Assembly: GCF_019104725.1 (NCBI RefSeq)
Contig: NZ_JAHRXF010000001.1
Location: forward strand, 248,001-312,000
Origin: Streptomyces corallincola
GTDB taxonomy: Bacteria > Actinomycetota > Actinomycetes > Streptomycetales > Streptomycetaceae
Reading direction: 5' to 3'
Length of the DNA: 64,000 bases
Part shown: positions 1 to 8,568 of the stretch, one piece after another
How positions within the stretch are numbered: the first letter of the stretch is position 1
Layout: each line of letters opens with the position of its first letter
The notes under the pieces: generated by a model
The model's database searches: none
What the model was told of the DNA's origin: nothing
The model's input: only the letters and a program-made list of their open reading frames with translations
Translations under genes and position numbers: made by a program

Positions 1-120
1 TCCATCCTCGCGCATCCGCCCACCTGGGCGCGGACCCCGCACCTCGGCAAGGGTGGTACTGCGGGTCCTACCGTTCAGGCATCCCTGGCCGCCCCGGGCG
101 CATGGGCCAACAATGGTTCC

Positions 121-828
121 ATGACGATCACCTTTATCACCGGAGCCAACAAGGGACTCGGCTACGAGACGGCCCGCCGTCTGGTGGAGCAGGGCCACAC
201 CGTACTGGTCGGGGCGCGCGACGCCGAGCAGGGCGAGAAGGCCGCCACCGCGCTCGGCGCCCGCTTCGTGCGAATCGATGTCACCGACGATGCCTCGGTG
301 ACCGCCGCAGCCGCGGATGTCGCCGCGCACGAGGGGTCGATCGACGTCCTCATCAACAACGCCGGTATCGCCGGTCCCTGGGGCGTGGACGCCGCCACCT
401 ACAGCGCCGCCGACATCCAGGGCGTGCTGGACGTCAACCTCGTGGGCGTGGTCCGCACCACCACCGCGTTCATGCCCCTGCTGCGCCGCTCGTCCGACCC
501 CTCGGTCATCAACGTCACCAGCGGGCTGGGCTCGCTCGCCTTCACCCACGACCCCGACCGCGTCGAGTCCACCGTGGTCACCCCGCTGTACTGCGCGTCC
601 AAGGCCGCGCTGACCATGCTCACCACGCAGTACGCCAAGGCACTGCCGGACGTCCGCTTCAACGCGGCCGACCCCGGTTACACGGCCACCGATCTCAACG
701 CGCACTCAGGCCCGCAGACCGTCACCGAGGGCACCGACGCCGTCGTCGCGCTCGCCACCGAGGGCCCCGGAGCAGCCTCCGGTCGCTTCGTGGACCGCAG
801 CGGCGAGATCTCGTTCTCGGGAACCTGA
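121..828 (+). CDS. SDR family oxidoreductase
   Basis: Classical short-chain dehydrogenase/reductase of 235 aa, expected to be a cytosolic NAD(P)H-dependent oxidoreductase. The sequence shows the nucleotide-binding motif TGANKGLG (residues 7-14), the NNAG motif (79-82) and the catalytic YCASK (Tyr157, Lys161), so the active site looks intact. The length is usual for the family. The ATG at 121 places the Rossmann strand directly at the N terminus and is preferred over the upstream ATG at 102, which is in another frame. It stands alone; the next gene begins 200 bp downstream. The substrate cannot be inferred from sequence or neighbours. Confidence 0.93.
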   Translation: MTITFITGANKGLGYETARRLVEQGHTVLVGARDAEQGEKAATALGARFVRIDVTDDASVTAAAADVAAHEGSIDVLINNAGIAGPWGVDAATYSAADIQGVLDVNLVGVVRTTTAFMPLLRRSSDPSVINVTSGLGSLAFTHDPDRVESTVVTPLYCASKAALTMLTTQYAKALPDVRFNAADPGYTATDLNAHSGPQTVTEGTDAVVALATEGPGAASGRFVDRSGEISFSGT

Positions 829-938
829 GGACACGGGGACTTGATGGCCCGGGAACCCGATAACACCGGGACCTGACACCGGGCCCCACTCGGGTGCCCG
901 ACCGGCCGCCCCCGGACTGCCCTTTGCCCGGTCACCGG

Positions 939-960
939 TTATCCACAGGGTTTGTCCACA
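939..960 (+). promoter_or_regulatory. Two tandem DnaA-box-like 9-mers
   Basis: TTATCCACA at 939-947 and TTGTCCACA at 952-960 lie 4 bp apart in the same orientation. The first matches the general bacterial DnaA box and the second the Streptomyces-preferred form. They sit 68 bp upstream of the DUF397 gene, between two genes reading in the same direction. Binding is inferred from the motif only; there is no sign that this is oriC. Confidence 0.5.
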
Positions 961-1027
961 GGCCCTGTCGGCGTCCCCGCCCGCTCGCTAGGCTGGCCGG
1001 GGACGACGAACCGGGAGGAGCACGGAC

Positions 1028-1270
1028 GTGACCGAGAGCACCACCCAGCAGAGGCCGGTCATGGGCTGGGACAAGCCGGAGCTTGACCTCAGCGGAGCCG
1101 ATTGGCAGTCGAGCAGCAGAGGGCTGGGCGACGTCGAGATCGCCTTCGTCGAGGGCTTCATCGCCATGCGCAACGGTGACCGCCCCGACAACCCCTCGCT
1201 CATCTTCACCCCGGCGGAGTGGGGAGCTTTCGTCTCCGGCGCCCGCGAGGGCGAGTTCGACCTCACCTGA
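1028..1270 (+). CDS. DUF397 domain-containing protein
   Basis: Small acidic 80-aa protein of the DUF397 family, which is abundant in streptomycetes and often encoded beside XRE-type regulators. It shows the family pattern of W..SS, then EIAFVEGFIAMRNGD, then P.LIFTPAEWGAFVSGAREGEF at the C terminus. The GTG start at 1028 follows GGAG at a good distance (gggaGGAGcacggac). Unusually, no helix-turn-helix partner is adjacent; the flanks are an SDR and a universal stress protein. The molecular role of the family is not established. The tandem DnaA-box-like sites lie just upstream. Confidence 0.8.
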   Translation: MTESTTQQRPVMGWDKPELDLSGADWQSSSRGLGDVEIAFVEGFIAMRNGDRPDNPSLIFTPAEWGAFVSGAREGEFDLT

Positions 1271-1461
1271 GTCCCGCCGCGCGCCCGGTTCGCCGCGCGC
1301 CCGGTCCGCCTCCCGCCCGGTCCGGCGCACCCGCGCCGGGAGCCGACCGGGGGGAGTCGGACCCCCGATTCCGGACACGCGACCCGTGGCGCGGTGCCAG
1401 GGCCTCCGCCTGCGCGAGGCTGGCACCGCGACGCACAGGTCGTGACCCGGAGGTGAGGAAG

Positions 1462-2367
1462 ATGAGCAGCGCGCCGGTCATCGCCGCGGTGGACGGTTCC
1501 GACGACAGCGACCGCGCCCTGGACTGGGCCGTGGACGCGGCCCGCCGCCGCGCGGCACCGCTGCGGGTGGTGCACGTCCGCCAGTTCGCCGCCTGGGGGC
1601 AGGGCGACGTGATGATCGCGGACCTGCCCGAGGTGGAGGGCGATCCGGTGCTCGACCAGGCACGTGCCCGGATCGGGGACGCGACCGGACTCGCGGCCGT
1701 CGAGTACGTCGCCGTGGAGGGCGTACCCTCCGCCGTGCTGCCCGAACTCGGCCAGGACGCGGCCCTGTTGGTGCTCGGCTCGCGTGGCCGGGGTGGCTTC
1801 GCCAGCCTGCTGCTCGGCTCCAACGGCGTCGCCGCCGCGCGGGACGCCGACTGCCCGGTCGTCGTCGTACCGCGCCCCGACCGCCGGGCGACCGGCGACG
1901 GTACGAACGCGCCCGGACCCCGTGTCGTGCTCGGCGTGCACGTGGACAGCCCGGACGACGCGGCCCTGGACTTCGCGTTCGCCGAGGCCGCCGGAGAGGC
2001 GGCCCGCGTCGAGGTGATCGCCGCCTACCCGTGGCCGCAGCAGACGTGGTCGGCGCCCGGCCAGATGATGCCGGTGCCCGTGGAGCAGCAGTCGGTGGAG
2101 CAGGAGACCCGCACGCTGACCGAGCGGTTCCTCGCACCGCACCAGGAGCGGTATCCGGGCGTCCGCACCGAGATCCGCGTGCTGCCCGGTGACGCCGCCG
2201 GGCACCTCGTCGCCGCGTCCGGGGGCGCCCGCCTCGTGGTCGTCGGCCGCCACCGGCGCCGCCTGCTGGCTCCTGGCCGGATGACGGGCTCGGTCACCCA
2301 GGCGGTCCTGCTGCACGCCGCGAGCCCCATCGCCGTCGTACCGCCCGCGCCCGCCGGGGAGGAGTGA
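1462..2367 (+). CDS. Tandem-domain universal stress protein (UspA family)
   Basis: Cytosolic protein of 301 aa with two tandem UspA domains, roughly residues 4-140 and 150-298. The first carries the nucleotide-binding signature as GSRGRGGFASLLLGSNG. The second has a looser version around GRHRRRLLAPGRMTGSV, so ATP binding may be confined to the first half. Such proteins respond to stress, dormancy or hypoxia in actinobacteria; the partner here is unknown. The ATG at 1462, preceded by GGAGGTGAGGAAG, is chosen over the 5'-extended open frame, whose extra residues are Arg/Pro-rich and lack family similarity. The gene stands alone. Confidence 0.92.
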   Translation: MSSAPVIAAVDGSDDSDRALDWAVDAARRRAAPLRVVHVRQFAAWGQGDVMIADLPEVEGDPVLDQARARIGDATGLAAVEYVAVEGVPSAVLPELGQDAALLVLGSRGRGGFASLLLGSNGVAAARDADCPVVVVPRPDRRATGDGTNAPGPRVVLGVHVDSPDDAALDFAFAEAAGEAARVEVIAAYPWPQQTWSAPGQMMPVPVEQQSVEQETRTLTERFLAPHQERYPGVRTEIRVLPGDAAGHLVAASGGARLVVVGRHRRRLLAPGRMTGSVTQAVLLHAASPIAVVPPAPAGEE

Positions 2368-2478
2368 GACCCGCCGCCCGGAGCCCGGCCGGGGCGGGTT
2401 CCGGCGCGGCCGTACGACGGTGTCCTCCGGGCGGCGCCCGCGCGTCGCCGGACGCCCGCCTGCACGTACCATTGCGGC

Positions 2479-2976
2479 ATGTCGTTCCTCCGCCGCCGCA
2501 GCGCCACCCCCGCCGGACCCGACTTCGACGTGCTGGCAATGGATCCGGGTGACTGGCCCGGAAATCTCGGCGCCGGTCTGCTGCCCGCCGCCGACGGCAC
2601 CTGCCAGGGCGTGTTCCTGCGCTACGACCTCTTCGGCGGACGTGGCCCCGCCATGATCATCGGTAATCTGCCCGAGGGCTCCCCGGCCCGTGAGGTCGCC
2701 GAGGACGAGATCCCGTTCGAGGTCGGGCAACTGCTGGTCGCGCTGGAGAACGACGAGGAGATCACCGTCGTCGGCAGCGAGGACACCCCCGTCCTCCAGG
2801 GTGACAATCTGCTGATCGTGCGGAGGCTGAAGCTCTCCGAAAGCCGGATCTCCTGCGTCCAGTTCGACCGCAGCGACGGCGTCCTGGTCACCATCGCAGC
2901 CTGGGACCGCCCCATCACCGACGACCTGTACGCCCTGCTCAAGCCGCTTCCGGCGGAACTCTTCCAGCAGGGCTGA
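2479..2976 (+). CDS. Conserved hypothetical protein (165 aa)
   Basis: I do not recognise a domain. The 165-aa product has no signal peptide or membrane segment, is rich in acidic residues, and alternates short hydrophobic strands with polar turns, suggesting a compact beta-rich cytosolic fold. Codon use is typical of the neighbourhood, with high third-position GC throughout, which supports a real gene. The ATG at 2479 gives the N terminus MSFLRRRSATP. It converges on the amidase gene, with a strong hairpin between the two stop codons. Function unknown. Confidence 0.75.
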   Translation: MSFLRRRSATPAGPDFDVLAMDPGDWPGNLGAGLLPAADGTCQGVFLRYDLFGGRGPAMIIGNLPEGSPAREVAEDEIPFEVGQLLVALENDEEITVVGSEDTPVLQGDNLLIVRRLKLSESRISCVQFDRSDGVLVTIAAWDRPITDDLYALLKPLPAELFQQG

Positions 2977-2998
2977 CCACGGGACGGCCCACACGGAA

Positions 2999-3032
2999 GG
3001 GCGCCCGCGGGATCTCACTCCCGCGGGCGCCC
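2999..3032. terminator. Bidirectional terminator hairpin
   Basis: A perfect 13-bp inverted repeat, GGGCGCCCGCGGG / CCCGCGGGCGCCC, with an 8-nt loop lies between the convergent stop codons at 2976 and 3047. As usual for Streptomyces there is no long T tract, but position and stem strength fit a terminator for both genes. Confidence 0.8.
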
Positions 3033-3046
3033 GTCCGTCGTACCGC

Positions 3047-5029
3047 CTACTTCACCAGCCGCACGTCCGCCGCCCGTACGAACGCCACCCGGTGCCCGTA
3101 CTGGATCTCGTAGTACATGTCCTTGCCGGTCACCACCCGGTGCGAATCGGTGCTGAACGTCGCCGAATAGTCGTACTGCCCCGGCATCTCGTCACCGACG
3201 ACGTACTTCTGCCCCGCCGGGATCGTGTACGGCAGCGGGACCACGGACTGCACGGGTACGCCCGCCGGGTACGCCTCCTTCTCCGGGTAGGCGCGCCCGT
3301 AGACGGGGACGCTGGTCGCGCCGTCCTTCGGGGTGATCGTCAGCGTGGTCGCCGGGAGCGCGACGGGCTGCTTCGCCGGGTTCTGGAACCACGCCTTCTG
3401 GCCCAGGTACCAGATGGCGGTCCAGTCGCCCCAGTGGTCCGCGACCGCGTACTGCTGGCCCGTGGAGATCCGCGACGACAGGTCGTTCACGTCGGTCGTC
3501 GGGGTGGTGCCGAGGCCCGCGTCCTTGATCAGCGGCGCGTTGACGTCGTGGTCCGAGTACAGCCGCACCTCGCTGGAGCCGTGGGCCGCGCAGGGCTCGC
3601 CCTTGGTCGTGCAGCCCGTGTACACCGGCCGGTTGGCGGCGTAGTCCGGCATCACCGTCACCGCCGCCGCGTTGCGCAGCCCGGTCCGCTTGAAGGGGTG
3701 GCCCAGCAGCTCGAAGTAGTGCCGCCAGTCCCAGTACGGCCCCGGGTCGGTGTGCATGCCGGGGATCGTGGACGTGGTCGGTCCGGGCACGTTGTCATGG
3801 CCCAGGATGTGCTGCCGGTCCAGCGGAATGCCGTACGTCCGCGCCAGGTACGACACCAGCCGTGCCGACGAGCGGTACATCGCCTCCGTGTACCAGGCGT
3901 CCGGCGACACCAGGAAACCCTCGTGTTCGATGCCCACGGACCGGGCGTTGATGTCCCAGTTGCCCGCGTGCCAGGCCACGTCCTTCGCCTTGACGTGCTG
4001 GGCGATCAGCCCATCGGTCGAGCGGATCGTGTAGTTCCACGACACATAGGTGGGGTCCTGGACCAGGTTCAGTACGCCGTCCCAGGCACCCTCGGTGTCG
4101 TGGACGACGATGTACTTGATGCGCTGCGAGGTGGGCCGGTCGCCCAGGTCGTGGTTGCCGTAGTCGTCGTCCCCGAACTGGGAGTACGGCGCCGGAATCC
4201 ACTCGCAGGAGACGTTCGACGGGCACTCCGCGCCGTCCGCCTTCCGGGTGCGCAGCCCGGTCCGCTTCAACTGCCCGGTGTCCGGCGTCAGTCGGGGCAG
4301 CGCGGCCAGGGTGACCGTCTGCCCGGCGTCGGTGGTCCGGTGCTCGCCGGTGCGCAGTACGTCGAACACGTCGTCGGCGTACCGGGCGGCGGTCGCGGTG
4401 TCGTCGGCGCCGGAGAACCGGGCGATCGCGCCGTACCAGTCCGCCGGATCGGCGCTGGTCGGCTCGCCCAGCTCGTGCTGCGCGGCGGCGAGCAGCGCTG
4501 CGCCGCCCCGGATGTTCGCGGCGGCGTCGGTGCGCAGCGTCTTGGCGGACAGCCCGGTGAGTCCGGCCGCGCGGGGCAGCGTCCTGAGCCGGGCCGGGAG
4601 CGCCGACTCGGCGGGCACCTTCGCCTTCGGGTGCAGGGCGGGGCGGGAGCTGTCGCCGCGCGCGTCCTCACTGCCCTCGGCCAGGTGCTCGGTAGCGGCC
4701 AGCGCGGTACGGGCGTCGGTGAGGTGCATGGGGCCGTAGCCGCCGCTGACGCTGGGCGCCCCGGCGTGCGTGTCCCAGCGGGACTGGAGGTACGACACGG
4801 CGAGCAGCACGCTCTGCGGTACGTGGTACTGGCTCGCGGCGTCGGCGAAGGCGTGCTGGAGCCCCTGCGCGGGACCAGCGGCGCCGGGGGTCGCCGGGGC
4901 CGGGGCGCTCTGCGCCGGGGCGGCACCGAGCAGCGGGAGCAGCAGAGCCGCGCAGGCGAGCGGGCCTGCGGACCGCCGCAGGATTCTGCGGCCGGGCGGG
5001 GGCGTGGGGGCGGTGGCGAGTGCTCGCAA
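3047..5029 (-). CDS. Secreted N-acetylmuramoyl-L-alanine amidase (amidase_2 type)
   Basis: Exported peptidoglycan hydrolase of about 660 aa. The proposed TTG start at 5029 follows GGAGG and gives a signal peptide: Arg-rich n-region, hydrophobic stretch around LACAALLLPLLGAAPA, then an Ala-rich cleavage region. An N-terminal helical part (QYHVPQSVLLAVSYLQSRW) resembles lysozyme-like or lytic folds. The central catalytic domain contains YIVVHDTEGAW and HILGHDNVPG, matching the zinc His residues of the amidase_2/PGRP fold, with SVGIEHEGF between them. The C-terminal part contains repeated segments resembling SH3-like wall-binding modules. A longer in-frame form from 5146 is possible but lacks a clear ribosome site. 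It may act in cell wall turnover; no operon partner. Confidence 0.9.
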   Translation of the reverse strand: MRALATAPTPPPGRRILRRSAGPLACAALLLPLLGAAPAQSAPAPATPGAAGPAQGLQHAFADAASQYHVPQSVLLAVSYLQSRWDTHAGAPSVSGGYGPMHLTDARTALAATEHLAEGSEDARGDSSRPALHPKAKVPAESALPARLRTLPRAAGLTGLSAKTLRTDAAANIRGGAALLAAAQHELGEPTSADPADWYGAIARFSGADDTATAARYADDVFDVLRTGEHRTTDAGQTVTLAALPRLTPDTGQLKRTGLRTRKADGAECPSNVSCEWIPAPYSQFGDDDYGNHDLGDRPTSQRIKYIVVHDTEGAWDGVLNLVQDPTYVSWNYTIRSTDGLIAQHVKAKDVAWHAGNWDINARSVGIEHEGFLVSPDAWYTEAMYRSSARLVSYLARTYGIPLDRQHILGHDNVPGPTTSTIPGMHTDPGPYWDWRHYFELLGHPFKRTGLRNAAAVTVMPDYAANRPVYTGCTTKGEPCAAHGSSEVRLYSDHDVNAPLIKDAGLGTTPTTDVNDLSSRISTGQQYAVADHWGDWTAIWYLGQKAWFQNPAKQPVALPATTLTITPKDGATSVPVYGRAYPEKEAYPAGVPVQSVVPLPYTIPAGQKYVVGDEMPGQYDYSATFSTDSHRVVTGKDMYYEIQYGHRVAFVRAADVRLVK

Positions 5030-5215
5030 GATGCGGCCTCCTGTGACGGGTGGGCGGCGGGGGGTACGGCGCCGGAACGGATCAGTGGTACCGGCTGGCC
5101 GACGATCCGTCAATGATGCTCGGTGAAGCGCGATTTCCCATGTCACAGGGGGTCCGGCGAGTTTCCGCCCGGCAGCCCTCGGGCCTGCGGAGCGTCAGTG
5201 GAGTACACCAGTGGC

Positions 5216-5390
5216 CGCACCACATGTGCGGCGGTCATAGGGAAAGTGTCGATGTTGTGTGGGCCTCGTATACGGGTCCCCGTGCCTGTTTACACGGGGA
5301 CCCGTTCCCATGTCGGCGGTACTTGTGTGGGCCACACCTGTGTGGGTGGCGTCTATATGGGCTGGATCTATGTCGGCCGCGCCCGTCACG
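5216..5390 (+). repeat. Site A: 15-bp-periodic TGTGGG array with hairpin
   Basis: Intergenic repeat array between the phosphotransferase-like gene and the amidase gene. Core hexamers related to TGTGGG start at 5311, 5326, 5341, 5356 and 5371 (TGTCGG, TGTGGG, TGTGGG, TATGGG, TGTCGG), exactly 15 bp apart. Just upstream is a perfect 13-bp inverted repeat, ACGGGTCCCCGTG (5272-5284) and CACGGGGACCCGT (5293-5305), with an 8-nt loop. CACATGTG occurs at 5221-5228, and GTGTGGGCCACAC joins a unit to its inverted copy. The same kind of array occurs at four other places in this window. I see no coding role. Confidence 0.7.
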
Positions 5391-5407
5391 CCTGTCCCCG
5401 GACGCGC

Positions 5408-5452
5408 GAAGGTCCGCGGTGCGCCGCCGCTCAGGGCGCACCGCGGACCTTC
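5408..5452 (-). terminator. Terminator of the phosphotransferase-like gene
   Basis: A perfect 18-bp inverted repeat (5408-5425 and 5435-5452; arms begin GAAGGTCCGCGG and end CCGCGGACCTTC) with a 9-nt loop starts 8 bp past the stop codon of the minus-strand gene ending at 5460. It is one of the strongest simple stems in the window. Confidence 0.85.
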
Positions 5453-5459
5453 GCCCCCG

Positions 5460-6608
5460 TCAGCGGGTGCCGACGGCCGCTCGTACGGCCCGCCGGGCCA
5501 TCTGGCAGTCGTCGTGCAGCCGCCGCAGCAGGAGCCGCTGTTCCTCACCGGAGGGCGCGGCCGGACCGGTCTGCGTGCCGCCGCCCGCGACCGGAGCCGT
5601 CTCGTGCAGCGAACGCTGCACGGCCGTCTCGTACGTGCGGATCTCGCGGGTCAGGACGAGCATCAGGTTCACCAGGAAGGCGTCACGCGCGGCGGGCCCG
5701 CCCGACTGGGCGATCTGACTGATCTGACGGCGGCCCACCGGGTCCTCGCCGAGCACCATCCACAGGGTCGCCAGGTCGTAGCCCGGCAGATACCAACCGG
5801 CGTGCTCCCAGTCCACCAGTACCGGACCGGCGGGAGACAGCAGGATGTTGGAGAGCAGCGCGTCACCGTGACAGAACTGCCCCATGCCCTGGCGTCCGGC
5901 CGCGTGCGCGATGCCGTGCATCAGTTTCTGCAGGTCGCCCAGGTCCCGGTCGGTGAGCAGGCCCAGCTCGTGGAAGCGGTTGATGCGCCCCGCGTAGTCG
6001 AGCGGTGTGCCGAAGGTGCCCGCCGGGGGCCGCCAGGCGTTCAGCCGGCAGATCGCGCCGAGCGCGGTCCGGACGTCCGCGCGGGGCGGTGCCTCGCCGG
6101 GATGCCGCTGGAGCGCCGCCACCCGGCCGGGCATCCGCTCGATGACCAGGACGCCGTTGTCCGGGTCCGCCGCGATCAGCCGGGGCACCCGGACCGGCGG
6201 GCGGTGCCGGACGAACGAGCGGTACGCGGCTATCTCGTGCCGGATGCGGTCCGCCCGCGCGGGGGAGGGGTCGAGCAGGCACTTGGCGACGGCCGTGGCC
6301 CGGCCGGTCGTACCCACCAGGAGGACCGAGCGTCCGCCGCGGCGCAGTACCTGCACCGGAGCGAACTCCGGGCAGATGCGGTGCACCGAGGCGATGGCGG
6401 TGCGCAGTTGGGCGCCCTGCGGCCCGGAGAGGTCCAGCCGTCCGCTCAGCGGCTGGGTGCCGGGACGCCCCGGCACACGGCGTGTCCGGACCGTGCCCAG
6501 GAGGGGCGCTCCCGGCCGCGCCGCCGGTTCGAGGTAGGGTCCGCCGCCCGCGGTGCGGGTGCGCAGCGGCCGGGGCGGGGCGGACACGGAGGACGATGCT
6601 GCGTACAT
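5460..6608 (-). CDS. Aminoglycoside phosphotransferase-fold (APH) family protein
   Basis: Protein of 382 aa with an APH/choline-kinase-type kinase fold. The catalytic loop is [13 protein letters not shown], with Asp in HGD and the metal-binding Asn. It is followed by the metal-binding Asp in [20 protein letters not shown]. An upstream [17 protein letters not shown] probably corresponds to the ATP-binding strand and Lys. The substrate is unknown: such genes are common in Streptomyces and most are not known resistance enzymes. The ATG at 6608 is preferred because the N-terminal extension from 6785 is low-complexity and overlaps the site B repeats. It is single, followed directly by an 18-bp terminator stem, and flanked on both sides by TGTGGG arrays. 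Confidence 0.85.
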   Translation of the reverse strand: MYAASSSVSAPPRPLRTRTAGGGPYLEPAARPGAPLLGTVRTRRVPGRPGTQPLSGRLDLSGPQGAQLRTAIASVHRICPEFAPVQVLRRGGRSVLLVGTTGRATAVAKCLLDPSPARADRIRHEIAAYRSFVRHRPPVRVPRLIAADPDNGVLVIERMPGRVAALQRHPGEAPPRADVRTALGAICRLNAWRPPAGTFGTPLDYAGRINRFHELGLLTDRDLGDLQKLMHGIAHAAGRQGMGQFCHGDALLSNILLSPAGPVLVDWEHAGWYLPGYDLATLWMVLGEDPVGRRQISQIAQSGGPAARDAFLVNLMLVLTREIRTYETAVQRSLHETAPVAGGGTQTGPAAPSGEEQRLLLRRLHDDCQMARRAVRAAVGTR

Positions 6609-6671
6609 GGGAGATACAGATCCCTTCGTGTGCCTGCGATGCCTGACTGTCGGTGCTGTCGAAGCCGATAT

Positions 6672-6730
6672 GTGTGGTCCGGGACCATGTGGTCCGCCCC
6701 TGTGCGTACGAGGTGGTTGTGTGGTCCCGG
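6672..6730 (+). repeat. Site B: 15-bp-periodic TGTGGT array
   Basis: In the 332-bp gap between the divergent genes starting at 6608 and 6941, TGTGGT cores start at 6673 and 6688. Degenerate units follow near 6703 (TGCGTA) and 6718-6720 (TGTGTGGT). GGACCATGTGGTCC is an inverted pair inside a unit, and CCGGGACCA / TGGTCCCGG bracket the array. It is related to site A, with T in place of G at the last core position. The rest of the gap holds no recognisable gene. Confidence 0.6.
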
Positions 6731-6940
6731 TACACGCCCTCCCGGCCCGGTCGGCCGTCGCATCCTGGGGAAATGCTTCTGTCATATGAAGTGGTGACCG
6801 GGTCGGGGTGGCGCATTCCTACCTGACACCCGTTGACCAGTGGCACACCATCTGGCGCACCCTGGCGAACCCTGGCGAATAGTCGCTCGGCAACCTCCGC
6901 GGGGCTACTGTCAACTCAGCCGAGAACCTGGGGGCTTGAC

Positions 6941-8437
6941 GTGAGCGGACAACCCAACACCCGCCTCGCGGACCTGTTCGGCCTGGCCGGCTGGTCCAAG
7001 GGCGAACTCGCGAGGCAGGTCAACAAGCAGGCGGCGGCGATGGGCCACCCCCAGCTTTCGACCGACACCTCACGGGTGCGGCGGTGGATCGACATGGGAG
7101 AGATCCCGCGCGATCCGGTGCCGCGGGTGCTGGCAGCCCTGTTCACCGAGCGTCTCGGCCGTGTCGTGACCATCGAGGATCTCGGTCTGGTACGGCAAGG
7201 GCGCACGGGCAGACGGCGCGGCGACGGGAAAGAGGAACATCCCGACGGAGTGCCGTGGGCGCCCGAACGTACGGCCGCGGTCCTCACCGAATTCACGGGA
7301 ATGGACCTCATGCTCAACCGACGCGGCTTGGTGGGCGCGGGTGCCGCGCTCGCCGCGGGAAGCTCACTCAGCAGTGCCATGCACGACTGGCTGCACACCG
7401 ACCCCACCCTGAAGTCCGACGCACCTGTCCTCGACGACCCCCTGCACGCCGACCCCGCCGGATTCGACCGCTACGAAGCGGCCCCCGTCGGGTCCGAGGA
7501 GGTCGAGGAACTGGAGTGCTCCGTCGAGGTCTTCCGCGCCTGGGACGCCGCTCGTGGCGGCGGCCTGCAGCGCAAGGCCGTCGTGGGCCAGCTCAACGAG
7601 GTGGGCGGCATGCTCGCCTACCATCACCCGGCCCACCTCCAGCGGCGCCTGTGGGGCGTCGCCGCCAACCTCGCCGTCCTGGCGGGCTGGATGTCGCACG
7701 ACGTGGGCCTGGAACCCACCGCGCAGAAGTATTTCGTCATCGCCGCGCACGCGGCCCGCGAGGGCGGCGACCGGCCGCGCGCCGGGGAGGCGCTCTCCCG
7801 CGCGGCCCGGCAGATGGTGCACCTGGGCCGTCCCGACGAGGCCCTGCACCTGATGAAACTCGCCCAGTCCGGCTCGGGCGACGGACTCCAGCCGCGTACA
7901 CGGGCGATGTTCCACACCATCGAGGCGTGGGCACAGGCGTCGATGGGCAAGGGCCAGGCCATGCGCCGCACGCTCGGCCGGGCGGAGGACCTGTTCGTCT
8001 CCGACCGGCAGGACGAACGCACGCCGGACTGGATGCAGACCTTCAAGGACGAGGATCTGTACGGCATGCAGGCCCTGGCCTACCGCACGCTCGCGGAGTT
8101 CGACCCGGACGCGGCGGCGCAGGCCCAGCACTACGCCGAGAAGGCGCTCGCCCTGCGCGTGGACGGGCGCGAGCGGTCGAAGATCTTCGACCACCTGTCG
8201 ATGGCCTCGGCCTGCTTCATCGCCAACGACCCCGAACAGGCCGACCGCTACGCCCGGTTGGCACTGATGTCGATGGGCTCCAACTCCTCCCGCCGCACCT
8301 GGGACCGGCTCCGGCAGATGTACCGGCTCACCGCCGCGTACTCCGACTACCCGAGGATCAGCCAACTGCGGGAGGAGATCCAGCGGGCCCTGCCGAGGCC
8401 GAGGCGCGGCAAGGGAGGCAACACCGCGCAGGCATAG
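6941..8437 (+). CDS. NsdA-like TPR regulatory protein with N-terminal HTH
   Basis: Predicted cytosolic regulator of 498 aa. Residues 1-75 look like a helix-turn-helix region (RLADLFGLAGWSKGELARQV, then SRVRRWIDMGEIPRDPVPRVL). A hydrophobic segment, RRGLVGAGAALAAGSS, lies near residue 128. The rest is helical with TPR-like repeats, for example EALSRAARQMVHLGRPDEAL and AQHYAEKALALRVDGRE. This architecture and length match the streptomycete NsdA/NsdB family of negative regulators of sporulation and antibiotic production; which paralogue it is I cannot tell. The GTG at 6941 is preceded by GGGGGC. It converges on a PAS/PP2C-like gene 131 bp downstream. Confidence 0.7.
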   Translation: MSGQPNTRLADLFGLAGWSKGELARQVNKQAAAMGHPQLSTDTSRVRRWIDMGEIPRDPVPRVLAALFTERLGRVVTIEDLGLVRQGRTGRRRGDGKEEHPDGVPWAPERTAAVLTEFTGMDLMLNRRGLVGAGAALAAGSSLSSAMHDWLHTDPTLKSDAPVLDDPLHADPAGFDRYEAAPVGSEEVEELECSVEVFRAWDAARGGGLQRKAVVGQLNEVGGMLAYHHPAHLQRRLWGVAANLAVLAGWMSHDVGLEPTAQKYFVIAAHAAREGGDRPRAGEALSRAARQMVHLGRPDEALHLMKLAQSGSGDGLQPRTRAMFHTIEAWAQASMGKGQAMRRTLGRAEDLFVSDRQDERTPDWMQTFKDEDLYGMQALAYRTLAEFDPDAAAQAQHYAEKALALRVDGRERSKIFDHLSMASACFIANDPEQADRYARLALMSMGSNSSRRTWDRLRQMYRLTAAYSDYPRISQLREEIQRALPRPRRGKGGNTAQA

Positions 8438-8462
8438 GGCGGTTGAGCGGCACAGCGACGAT

Positions 8463-8484
8463 GCGCGGCGAACATCCGCCGCGC
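8463..8484. terminator. Hairpin between convergent genes
   Basis: GCGCGGCG (8463-8470), a 6-nt loop, then CGCCGCGC (8477-8484), located 26 bp past the stop of the NsdA-like gene and before the stop of the convergent PP2C-like gene at 8569. Confidence 0.55.
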
Positions 8485-8568
8485 GGTGCGCAGTTGGCTG
8501 ACGCGGTACGAGGTGGTCGGGCACGGTGTCCGGCGCGCTCGGGCCGACCGGTGGAGGGGCCGGTCGTC

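Noticed and set aside
102-863. 253-codon plus-strand frame overlapping the SDR gene
   Set aside because: Product is almost entirely Arg/Gly/His/Pro; it is a frame shadow of the SDR gene.
988-3018. 676-codon minus-strand frame over the first four genes
   Set aside because: Spans several well supported plus-strand genes and has no domain; typical antisense shadow in high-GC DNA.
5311-5376. Pentapeptide-repeat protein fragment encoded by the 15-bp arrays
   Set aside because: The five-residue pattern does not match the A(D/N)LXX consensus, sites lack starts and ribosome sites, and reading frames are broken in sites B and C.
5460-6608. Calling the APH-fold gene an aminoglycoside resistance gene
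   Set aside because: Only the general kinase motifs are recognisable; Streptomyces carry many APH-fold proteins of other function and no resistance context is present.
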